Notes under the pieces: generated by a model
What the model saw: the letters and a program-made list of their open reading frames with translations, nothing else
The model's database searches: none
Told to the model about the DNA's origin: nothing
In this document: one piece after another, positions 12,544 to 20,975 of the stretch
Layout of the letters: each line of letters opens with the position of its first letter
Position numbering within the stretch: position 1 is the stretch's first letter
Assembly (NCBI GenBank): GCA_964058805.1
Contig: CAXKVV010000231.1
Span: 1-26,453, forward strand
Length of the DNA stretch: 26,453 nt
DNA from: Schoenoplectus triqueter
Taxonomy: Eukaryota; Streptophyta; Magnoliopsida; Poales; Cyperaceae
Direction: 5' to 3'
Position numbers and translations under genes: made by a program

Positions 12544-12596
12544 ACAAATTGCTTACAGAATTTTATATCAAAAAAAAAACAAATTGCTTACAGAAT
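12544..12596 (+). mobile_element. Tiny poly(A) retro-insertion with 18-bp TSD
   Basis: The perfect direct repeats ACAAATTGCTTACAGAAT (12544-12561 and 12579-12596) enclose only 17 bases: TTTATATC followed by A's. A long perfect duplication around an A-tailed insert is the mark of LINE-driven insertion, here truncated almost to the tail. The tail ATC-A(n) resembles that of the insert ending at 8570. Confidence 0.65.
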
Positions 12597-12757
12597 CCTA
12601 AAGAGACCCAAATTGTAATTTAATTAAGATTAAATAACTTTGCCATGATATATGCCGTGGAAGATCATTTATCTTACTTTATAATACCAGCATCATCGCC
12701 AAACTGCAATAGTGACCGTGCGATACTAGAGTATGGTGCAAATGAGTTGGGTTCGAG

Positions 12758-13138
12758 TAGTGGTGTCAATGGGTCGGGTTCGGGTCGGGTCATATTATTT
12801 TATTATTATTTTTTATCTGATCCGAAGCTAATCTGATTAAATCCGGGTCAAAAAATTTTGATTCATGCTCGATCCGACGGGTCACGGGTCGACCCGACCC
12901 GTGTAAAATAATTAAATATTTATTAATTTATAAGTAATCTTAATTAGTGTATATTTAAGATTTAATTATTACTAAATCATAAAATTACTTCAAAAAATAT
13001 AATTAATCGGGTCGGGTCGGATTGACCCGAACCCGATTCGGGTCAAAAAAATTGAACCCATACCCGACCCATTTATCTTCGGGTCGTGTCGAGTCGAGTC
13101 GGGTTCGGGTCGGGTCAGGTCAAGAATTGTCACCCCTA
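12758..13138. mobile_element. Non-autonomous hAT-like element, 381 bp, exact 8-bp TSD
   Basis: The ends TAGTGGTGTCAAT and ATTGTCACCCCTA are inverted repeats. The flanks are an exact 8-bp direct repeat GGTTCGAG (12750-12757 and 13139-13146). Both inner ends are rich in GGGTCGGGT/ACCCGACCC, around an AT-rich core. An 8-bp duplication is typical of hAT elements. A truncated relative lies at 25868-26090. No transposase is encoded. Confidence 0.85.
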
Positions 13139-13252
13139 GGTTCGAGCGAGTTGGGCTTAGTTCAAGTTTGGCTCATAAAAATTTAAGTCGAGTCTAGCCA
13201 AACTCGTGAAACGCTTCGAGCTAAAGTACTTAGGGCCAAATTAGGTACATAC

Positions 13253-13412
13253 AGGGGCGGAACCAGAAATAATTGATAGGGGGTGCCCGGTTCAAATAAA
13301 TAGAATGTTCGAGTAAAAAAATATATATTTTATTATCGTACGATCTTTATTTTTCAGTGAACTGAGGGGATACCCGGGCGCCAGTTGACGCCTACCTTGA
13401 TTTCGCCCCTGA
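13253..13412. mobile_element. Small hAT-like MITE nested in the Mutator-like left arm
   Basis: The ends are (C)AGGGGCGGAACC and TTTCGCCCCTG(A). The flanks are exact 8-bp repeats GTACATAC (13245-13252 and 13413-13420). The other arm of the Mutator-like element (about 15575-15602, inverted) lacks the insert and gives the empty site, AATTGGATACATCCCCATT against AATTAGGTACATACCCATT, the same length with one copy of the duplication. The boundaries are therefore well supported. Confidence 0.88.
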
Positions 13413-13705
13413 GTACATACCCATTAAAACTTTTTTTTTATATTTAACCATATATACATCAAATTTAGATATTAACCCACTAATTCTTGAATCTCTTGTA
13501 CATTTGCCCATACAGTCAAATTTTAGATTAACATAAATATATTTTATTTGAGAAAAAAAAATCTAACTATTAGAAATGACAAATATGCCCATCCTCTCTT
13601 CCCGCCAAATGACATCCTGAAAGAATGCTTCGTCTACCTTCACTTTCTCAAAATCCCTTTTTCTCCTCTCTATCTCTCTTCCTCCCAATCTCTCACGGTC
13701 TCACC

Positions 13706-14598
13706 ATGGAAGAAGATTATTGTAATAGTGAATATTTTTCATTGTTTATCATTCATCAGCCTAATTCTATTGGCACAAGTGAAATCTATACTGAAAATGT
13801 TTCATCGAGTCAGAAATTAAAAGCAAGGAGAAAAGAAAAAGAAGCAATTCTCCATAATTTGAGGTAACAAATATGTATGATTTTAATTTTCAAATCAATT
13901 TCCTCTCTTTACTATTTTTTAAGTCATATCAACCTTTAAACTCTTACAGCTTTCCCCACGAATTGAATGTTTTGCATAGCTCATTTCCTCCTTCCTTGTC
14001 CAGACGGTAGAAAGAAGTTAAGGATTTGACCTCTCATAATGATCGGGCGAAACAAAATCAAGTCTTTCTTTTTGTCTGTTCTTAATTATGATCATAGCAA
14101 TTCTGATGGCTTGGAGCACTACTTCCTTTACAATGTGTGCATCCACGTACTGTTCTTGGCTCTGCAATTAATAAAAAATTATGCAATTAACAAACAACAG
14201 TTACGACTGCAACTAGATGTGCCCATAATTTTCCAAGGATCGATATAATCTTTATACAACATAATTCAATATTGCCTCATTATTCAAAAATGTAGGAACT
14301 AATTTTCAAACCTCTTATCTAGATAATGTTACTGGTAGCAGTTTTTGTAAACTTACAAACATAAAATGCAACCTCTTAATTTGTACCAAGTTTGTCACTG
14401 TAACGATTTTTTTAGAGTTGTATTAACTTACAGTAATATTATTTCAATTTCAGGAGAGAGACTTGCTTGAAATTAATTGTAAAGTATGGTGGATGTTTCA
14501 GAACAATCAAGAATGGGACAAAAAGGAAATATTGTTTTGATAGACAACAAATCATATATTTTGATAAACATACTTATGGTTATGCTGAATTTTTTTAA
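13706..14598 (+). CDS. Gene-like unit inside the Mutator-like element (two exons, 100 aa)
   Basis: Exon 13706-13863 starts ATGG after a CT-rich leader, begins MEEDYCNSEYFS and ends with donor AG|GTAACA. Exon 14454-14598 follows a T-rich tract and TTTCAG acceptor. The two join in frame and give a C-terminal part LIVKYGGCFRTIKNGTKRKY, ending GYAEFF and stop. The region around KARRKEKEA is strongly basic and acidic. The KYGG-F-...-Y pattern is loosely like the PB1-like N-terminal domain of plant Mutator-like transposases, but I would not name it on that. It could be a transposase remnant, a captured host fragment or chance. The stop falls just before the repeat tract at 14.6 kb, so the unit is probably truncated. 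Confidence 0.35.
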
Positions 14599-14651
14599 GA
14601 AATCAGGTCCATATTATGCACTTTGTAACCATAAACATACTTATGGTTATG
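14564..14651 (+). repeat. Short direct duplication beside the 34-bp repeats
   Basis: ATAAACATACTTATGGTTAT occurs at 14564-14583 and at 14631-14650. Each copy is followed or preceded by AGGTCCATATTATGCACTTTG, so a roughly 70-75-bp block was duplicated before the 34-bp tandem expansion. Confidence 0.75.
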
Positions 14652-14664
14652 AAGACTAAAAGTT

Positions 14665-14798
14665 GTTACCCTTCAGATTAGGTCCATATTATGCACTTTG
14701 TACCCTTCAGAACAGGTCCATATTATGCACTTTGTACCCTTCAGATCAGGTCCATATTATGCACTTTGTACCCTTCGGATCAGGTCCATATTATGCAA
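14665..14798 (+). repeat. 34-bp tandem repeat, about four copies
   Basis: The word GGTCCATATTATGCA begins at 14681, 14715, 14749 and 14783, exactly 34 bases apart, with CTTTGTACCCTTCAGATCA between copies and only a few differences. An earlier, separate copy begins at 14606. The tract lies inside the Mutator-like element. Confidence 0.92.
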
Positions 14799-15007
14799 AG
14801 GCTCAAGACTAAAAGGTGATATAACTTAATGATGAAATTGCTATCCACTATATCATTTACTGTATCTAATGTTTCAGTATTTCTTTTAGGAGTGGAGGCA
14901 AAGACAATCCTTAATAATAAAAAAAAAAGTATGTCCACTGAACATCTTCAAAATGCTTCAAGAAGATAGAATATAGCTTTTATTTCTTCTTTTTGTCGGA
15001 ATGAAAG

Positions 15008-15184
15008 AAAGTTTATTTTGAATCAATCATTGAACAATGTGATTTTGGATGTATTGATGATATGTTGAACAACTATTCTATATTTGCCTCTCTAGGACAT
15101 CTTACTATAATTGTGCCAACTATTGGGGCAGTTTTTGAAAATGTGACCATATCATTATTAACAAATTATGAGCAAATAGAGTAA
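15008..15184 (+). pseudogene. Possible coding relic in the Mutator-like interior
   Basis: An open frame without a start codon reads VYFESIIEQCDFGCIDDMLN and continues through FASLGHLTIIVPTIGAVFEN to a stop at 15182-15184. Its codon use looks more protein-like than its surroundings, and a possible acceptor (GAAAG) precedes it. I do not recognise the family. It may be a further exon of the unit beginning at 13706, with an intron across the tandem-repeat tract, or noise. Confidence 0.25.
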
Positions 15185-16000
15185 CTGGTGAATTGGGATG
15201 GACTGAGAATGTTTTTGTTTTGATTTTACATTCTTTACGATCAGTTTCATTATCCAATTTTAAAAACTACAACTCTGACAAGTACGCAATGCATCATATT
15301 ATCTCTAAACTCATTTCCTGACATTAGCGTTGAGAAAAATGAAAGAACACAATTGAATAGAAGAAGCGTTTCCATTCTGTGAAAAAAAAATTATTGGAAC
15401 GGAAGCAGATAACAGGAGGGGCAAATCTATCATTTTTTTAATAAAATATTTATCTGGAACTAAATATGTCTTTATTAATCTGATATCATTATCATGGGTA
15501 AATATACAAGTGATTCAAGTATTAGTGGATAAATATCTAAATTTGATGTTTATGGATAAATATCTAAAAAAAGGTTTTAATGGGGATGTATCCAATTTGG
15601 CCAAAATTTAGCTTAAATTCAACTCGTTATTATTCGAGCTAGTTCGTGAGCTGGCTCACGACTCTATACATGTGCATTGATTCAATTTGATATATAGATT
15701 TAGTGTATCTACAAATTATAAGGTTAGTACATCTAGAAGATTTGTACAAAAGTTGGTACGAAATTGATATATCAACAAACTATATTTTTAATAACATTTT
15801 CACTTCATTAATTTGAATGGATAAGACCAACAAAAAACTATCAAGTCAGATATATAAATATAGTCACGAGCGAGTAAGATATGTTGTTAAGCCGCTAATA
15901 TATTGAGATAGTGAGAAATAATGAGAGATGAGTTATCGAATTAGAATTCAGAAGAAAAAAACATATAAACCAACTTAAACTCAGCTCATTTAACTACCGA

Positions 16001-16136
16001 ATCAGATTAGCTCGAGCTAAAATAGCTCTAATCATATTAGCTCGAGCTAAAATAGCTCTAATCATATTAGCTCAAGCTAAAATAGCTCTAATCATATTAG
16101 CTCAAGCTAAAATAGCTCTAATCATATTAGCTCATT
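16001..16136. repeat. 30-bp tandem repeat, about 4.5 copies
   Basis: The unit ATTAGCTCGAGCTAAAATAG plus CTCTAATCAT repeats at exactly 30 bases from 16001 to about 16136. AGCTCGAGCT is palindromic; in the later copies it reads AGCTCAAGCT. It lies within the GAGCTCG-rich relic. The one-base change shared by the last two full copies shows that those two arose from each other. Confidence 0.93.
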
Positions 16137-16164
16137 AATTCGAGTCCGAGCCGAGTCCACCCTA

Positions 16165-16552
16165 AATCACGAACCCGAAACTTTTTTGTACAGCCCAAAT
16201 ATTAAACTTAAAAATATTCTTACACTATCGTATATCCGTACATTACTCATTTTATATATACATATAATATATCTTCAATTTACAAACTAAAACTCCAAAA
16301 ACACTTATATAAGCAAATATTAATGTAAATTAAAGCTCAAAAGTCATCATATTTTTTCAATGATATATTATAACCAAATTAGTTATCATCCAATTGAGCC
16401 ATTCGAGTATTTTTTTTAATATGACATTGTTGTTAACTCCTTCAAAAATATTTTTTTGGAGCATAAGTCACCAAATAATTATTCACACATTGATCACACA
16501 TTTTATTTATTGGATCTTCCGATTAGGACACCTGTGAGACTAATTGGGGCAA
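16165..16552. other. AT-rich intergenic DNA
   Basis: No gene or bounded element is visible. Confidence 0.45.
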
Positions 16553-16960
16553 TTAAATTAATAACCACTAATTTAATGGGAGCGGAAGCAAATCAATTTA
16601 ATTCTCATAAGTAGATATTTCAGTTAAAGTAAAGAGAGAAGTGAAAAGAGAAATTAAATAAGAGATGTGCGATATAATAACGTAATTCGACTAAAAATAT
16701 TTATATTTCCGGGACTCACAACCATATTCACTCGGGTTGCGTCGCACACTCGTAAAAAGTGTTTACAAAAATAGAACATTGATCTCTTACACAACAAAAA
16801 AGTTGACATGGCCTAATTAAACCAACTCTGATCTCAACACACATGAGCCGCTGGAGGAAAAAAAACAACCCAAGGTCCGTTCTCAAGGGGTTGCTTAGGG
16901 AGTGAGCAACATGCTCAAAAAAAACATTTAAGGCTCAAAAGAACGAAGGAAAAGTGAGAG
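16553..16960 (+). mobile_element. LTR-retrotransposon fragment (LTR-like, copy A)
   Basis: It shares a pattern with the sequence at 26178-26453: GCGGAAGCAA, CAATTTAATTCTCA, then a purine-rich stretch, TAACG-AATTC and TTTCCGGGACTCACAACC. The order 'gcggaagc ... acgtggttcg ... ccacgggattc' is familiar from LTRs of plant Copia-type elements. No gag-pol motifs lie nearby, so this is a solo or broken LTR. Its limits are approximate. Confidence 0.45.
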
Positions 16961-17906
16961 TAGATCACTAACAATCAATTGGAAGAATGAAGAGAATCTA
17001 TATTAAACTTAAGGTAAGAATTTAGCTAATAAATTTTTTTAATCTATTTTGGCCATTTCTCTCATTTGGGATATTGCTATTAAGCCCTCAATATATCTAG
17101 ATTTGTCTTTTAGAAACGTTAAAATGAAAGTGAGAGATAAATCCCTTCAAAATATCTTGTGATTCTGAGTAAAAAAAAAATACAATCAACCTGAGCCATT
17201 GCAATAATTTAGAAAAGTAATCATTTTTTATTGTCTAAAATATTACTTAGCTCTAAATCTTGAATTTTAATCTAAGAAAAATTTTAAATTATTGTACGGT
17301 TTACAAGTCATTTAACACATCAAGCCATTACATAATATTTCACTATGATATTTTACAAATAATATATATTTTCTCAAATTTTAATTGTTTGACACAAAAC
17401 TCTCTTTTATTTTACAATTATTGTTGTAAATCGACAAACAAGACAAGTTATTTTGAATACTATACACAAGATCCGAGGCGGATGTGTGGAGCTGTGGTGT
17501 CAATCCCTTCATTATTTCTCAAAACTACAATATATTATACGATATCTCTAATATCTTCAAGGAACTTAGTGCAGACTTAGAGCAAGTATTTTAGAAATTC
17601 AAAAATAGCTTGAATCTATTTTATGGATATATTTCTATATTTTTGTTGATAACTGATATAAATTTGTAGATTTTCTTTGATTTCTCATAAATGATTAAGA
17701 CACATATAAAAACATAAATATAATTAATGAAGAAATATTTTATCATTTTTTCTATTAAAAATTAAAGTGCACTTACGTACAAATGCCATTTATTTATTTA
17801 TTTTGTTTTTAAATATAGAAAGCTAATTATTATTCACATAATTTCTAAGGTATTTTAAATAAGAGTGAAGTAATATATGCATGACAAGTCATACAAAACT
17901 CCCCTC
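16961..17906. other. AT-rich intergenic DNA with a short kinase-like fragment
   Basis: Mostly featureless. At 17474-17505 (plus strand, frame reading SEADVWSCGV) there is a short stretch like protein-kinase subdomain IX. It differs from the SnRK1 exon 4 DNA (GTGGATGTGTGGAGCTGTGG) by about three bases over 28. No other kinase motif is visible around it. Confidence 0.4.
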
Positions 17907-18113
17907 TCCCTTAACACGTCCAGAACTTTTTTTTTAGTTTTCACGAAAGACTTGTTTAACATCAATTGATATCAAATTTTATAATAGTAACTACTAAATT
18001 ATTACAATCCCTTAACACGTCCAGAACTTTTTTATTTTAGTTTTCACGAAATACTTGTGTAACATCAATTGATATTAAATTATTATATAATAGTAACTAC
18101 TAAATTATTACAA
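17907..18113 (+). repeat. Tandem duplication of a 101-bp unit
   Basis: TCCCTTAACACGTCCAGAAC begins at 17907 and again at 18008. Both copies continue through TTTTCACGAAA, AACATCAATTGATAT and AGTAACTACTAAATTATTAC. They differ by small T-run and TA changes, so the duplication is fairly recent. No function is evident. Confidence 0.93.
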
Positions 18114-18759
18114 TTTTTTTCAGGCGGACTATTATTTTTTGCGATAAAGTCTTATTTGCCTCTCAATCTATTGGATAATAAAGGAGCATGGCAACTCAAA
18201 TTATTGGACAATATATGTGCATGTACTGCTTAGCCCGGCTCTTTGGGATCCCACGATGAGAGTTAATTTTATATATATAGAGAGAGAGAGGTTTTAGTGA
18301 TATGCATATTCAGAAAATTTTGCCCTTTCTGTAATGTAATATCCCTCATTTTTTTTCTGAAAATTTAACCAAATGTCAAGATAAGTTAGTTTACAAATTA
18401 CATGACGACATTGTCTTCAAAATAAATTTATTGTCATTTTGTCCTTGGGTTAATGTCAGGGGCAAAAATGTATAAAACCCTTGACTGAACAACATCTAAT
18501 GTCTGATATTAGTATTGATAAAAGTAAAATAAACCCTTATCCACTACAAAATCACCCAACCACAATCTACCTTAATAGAAAGATTGACCATATTCGCTAA
18601 TAGTAATGTACTACTGTATTTGAAATACAGGCTTTCATGTCTTTACCTTTTAGTAATTAGGAGAGAAAAAGGCTGAGGAATGCAGAGGCGATCAGTGAAG
18701 GGAGAGAAGGGGCAAGAACGACAGAGAGTGATCTCGAACTTGAAGAGGAGAAAAGGATT
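18114..18759. other. Intergenic DNA, mixed composition
   Basis: No gene is seen. A TATATATA(GA)n run is at about 18272-18290. The interval 18460-18760 has slightly higher GC and GAGAG-rich parts but no convincing frame. Confidence 0.45.
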
Positions 18760-18975
18760 ATTAAAATTTTATATAATTTATAACGTGTTATAATTTGATG
18801 TTCTTTAATGGACTATTAAACGATAATGAATTATATGAAATTTGAATCACCATCAATCTATAAGTAAAAAAAATATATCTAAAATACTTTTTTATTTTTA
18901 AGATTTTTATATTTATTTAAAAATTTATTGTCAAAATTATCAAGATAACCATTGAAGTGATCCCTACCTCATATT
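18760..18975. mobile_element. Half copy of a long-inverted-repeat MITE
   Basis: The stretch GAATCACCATCAAT, then TTTATTTAAAAATTTATTGTC and AAGATAACCATTG matches, base for base with small changes, the reverse complement of the left half of the element at 24004-24394. Only one arm plus the central part is present. It is therefore a truncated relative in opposite orientation, about 5 kb away. Confidence 0.75.
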
Positions 18976-19557
18976 AATCATTAGTATTATTAAATAAGAA
19001 TAAGCTATACTCTACTCTCTAGTATTTTAATTTAATTTTCTTTGGGTCACCGAAGTCAGCGGTGGTCAAAATATAAGCAATTTCCTGGCATTGATGTAGG
19101 AAGCGCAATGAGAATATTTTGTAAGAGAAAGAATAAGTTGATTAGAGATTCATGAGCTGACTTTGAGAAAGGCTTTATTATAGCAGCCCATATGACCAGC
19201 AATTTCCAGCCCATTTAAGAAAAATATCAGCGGAACTACTGACTATCTAAACTCTAAAGTCGACCAGTAACTTTTTTATTTTTGGATAAAGCCCTTCAGC
19301 ATTACATTAAACATTGCCACACAAAGTTATTACAAAACAGCATTACATTACATGTCATTTTATTTTCCCTAACTAACTAAGTTCCCTACTAAGATGAGCC
19401 TGAATATTACCTCTCTTTTGATGATGTGCGCAATTAATTTGCGTTTGAGATCTGAGAGCTTGCCGTGCTGGTACCATCTCCTGGTACGCTCTCCAGTCAA
19501 CTTGGTTTCCGGCTGTTGAAGGCTTATTGCAGCTGCATATAGTGTGTGTATATAATC

Positions 19558-19802
19558 AAGGGCGGATGCAAAGCTTATCAGGTGAGGGGTCTGAATTTTA
19601 AAAAATAGTGTTTTTAAGCTAAAAATTTTCTTTATCGCTATGATTATTTATTATTTTGACTTTTTTTTTATTATTTGTAATATATAAAAGATATTATTTA
19701 AATAGTTTTATTTAATATCCGATTTTTTAATAGGTTTGAACTTGATAAGTTATTAAATACGATTACTGACCCCCTTGATCAAAATCCTGCATCCGCCCCT
19801 GC
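19558..19802. mobile_element. hAT-like MITE, 245 bp, exact 8-bp TSD
   Basis: The ends AAGGGCGGATGCA and TGCATCCGCCCCTG are inverted repeats. The exact 8-bp repeats ATATAATC flank it (19550-19557 and 19803-19810). It is of the same terminal type as the elements at 13253 and 20789, and is inserted in the LINE 3' region. Confidence 0.85.
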
Positions 19803-19900
19803 ATATAATCACTTGTGCTACTAAACCTCTCCTTAATCGCCTATGTGGTCTGCAAAAGAGCAATTAAGTTTGCATGTCAAGGACATCTCTACCTTACAAT

Positions 19901-20658
19901 TAGGAGTGCACAAAATAATCGTGGCTCGTGGCTCGCTCGTGTTTGACTCGACTACAGCTCATTTATAGCCTGTTTGTTACCAGCTCGAGCTGTTAACGAG
20001 ACGAGTTGGCTAGCTCGTCTAGTAACGAGATGAGTTTGAGTTACTAGCAGTTCGGATCGTGACTGTCTCGATACCTATACGAATTCATCTTATTTGACTT
20101 TTAAACGTGAACGACATGGTTCTGGAGTAGTTGGGCCCATCCTCATGCAGAGCACATGGCTTGGTGTAGTCACGTAGGCCCAAGATGCAAAGTACTTATT
20201 TGAAATATAATTTTCAATGATGTGTCCATCATTGAAAATTGGTGGGCCCATCCTCACGCAGGCCCAAGGTGCAAAGTACTTATTTGAAATTGGTGATAGA
20301 TTTTTGAACGTTGGAATTATTGAAAGCAACTGTCTCATACCTATGACAATAAAGACCTATCAGTCTATCACCTACCTTATCAATCTATTACCATTAATAT
20401 TAAGTAGTAACCGAGACTGGTGAGTAGGAGCAGAGGACGTTTACGCAGCTAGGAGCACTCAGCTGAGATTTGAGAATCGTATTAAACTGATATACGACGA
20501 GCCAGTTCGAGCTAGCTCGACTTCTAACGAGGCAATCTCGAACAAAGACTTGTAGCTCGGGACTCTTTATAGAGACTAGCTGGTTCGTCTCGTTAACATG
20601 ATGAGACGAGTTTGAGTTTGAGTCAACTCGTCTCGAGATCGTCTCGTGGACACCCCTA
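19901..20658. mobile_element. Non-autonomous hAT-like element, 758 bp, exact 8-bp TSD
   Basis: The ends TAGGAGTGCAC and GTGGACACCCCTA are imperfect inverted repeats. CTTACAAT (19893-19900 and 20659-20666) is an exact 8-bp duplication. The outer thirds are rich in GAGCTCG/ACGAGACGAG words. The centre holds a duplicated GGGCCCATCCTCA block (20133 and 20244), a duplicated GCAAAGTACTTATTTGAAAT, and a perfect hairpin TTTTCAATGATG / CATCATTGAAAA (about 20211-20238). The open frames here have no recognisable product. Confidence 0.85.
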
Positions 20659-20788
20659 CTTACAATATACCATACAATATTCAAGCAATATGTCGTCATG
20701 TAAAATGAGGTATTCACTTTCTCCTTCATCAGGTTCTTTATAATCCATCAATATAACAGTGAAATCAATTTGCACCGCGGTTTCTTGT

Positions 20789-20975
20789 AGGGACGGAGAT
20801 AGAATTTTATTATAAGGGGATCAAGATGTGATTTACGTCGTGAGAGAATTAATAGATAAGTTAGAGAGGGCTGATATACCACACGAAATAAAAATAAATG
20901 ATAAATTTCAACCCTGATGTGTAACTTCCGAGAAATTAGAGAGGGCTACCCAGCCCCCTTTAAATCCGCCCATAA
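20789..20975. mobile_element. hAT-like MITE, 187 bp, exact 8-bp TSD
   Basis: The ends AGGGACGGAG and ATCCGCCCATAA are a decayed version of the AGGGGCGGA / TCCGCCCCT termini. The exact 8-bp repeats TTTCTTGT flank it (20781-20788 and 20976-20983). It is inserted in the LINE relic. Confidence 0.8.

Larger units (their letters stand above)
13234..15602. mobile_element. Mutator-like element with ~190-bp inverted repeats and internal cargo
   Basis: The left arm (13234 to about 13595, minus the nested MITE) and the right arm (about 15412-15602) are inverted copies. Both start GGCCAAATT and share CCATTAAAAC, CATCAAATTTAGATAT and a GCCC-TCCT stretch. Long inverted repeats of this length are typical of Mutator-like elements. 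The flanks AGTACTTAG (13225-13233) and AAAATTTAG (15603-15611) match 6 of 9, consistent with a decayed 9-bp duplication. The 1.8-kb interior holds a spliced gene-like unit, a second frame near 15.0-15.2 kb and a 34-bp tandem repeat. No recognisable transposase core was seen, so it is either a gutted autonomous element or a carrier of a captured fragment. Confidence 0.8.
12727..16164. mobile_element. Probable outer hAT-like relic hosting several insertions
   Basis: Outside the inner elements, 12727-12757, 13147-13233 and 15612-16164 share GAGCTCGAG/GAGTTGG-type words seen in GAGCTCG-rich plant repeats. A left end TAGAGTATGG and a right end GAGTCCACCCTA are weakly inverted. No matching 8-bp duplication was found (TGCGATAC versus AATCACGA), so the limits are tentative. 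If right, one old element was broken by the 381-bp hAT-like element and by the Mutator-like element. Confidence 0.4.

Noticed and set aside
20090..20729. Several 68-109-aa frames
   Set aside because: They lie inside a non-autonomous hAT-like element with duplicated blocks and no transposase motif.
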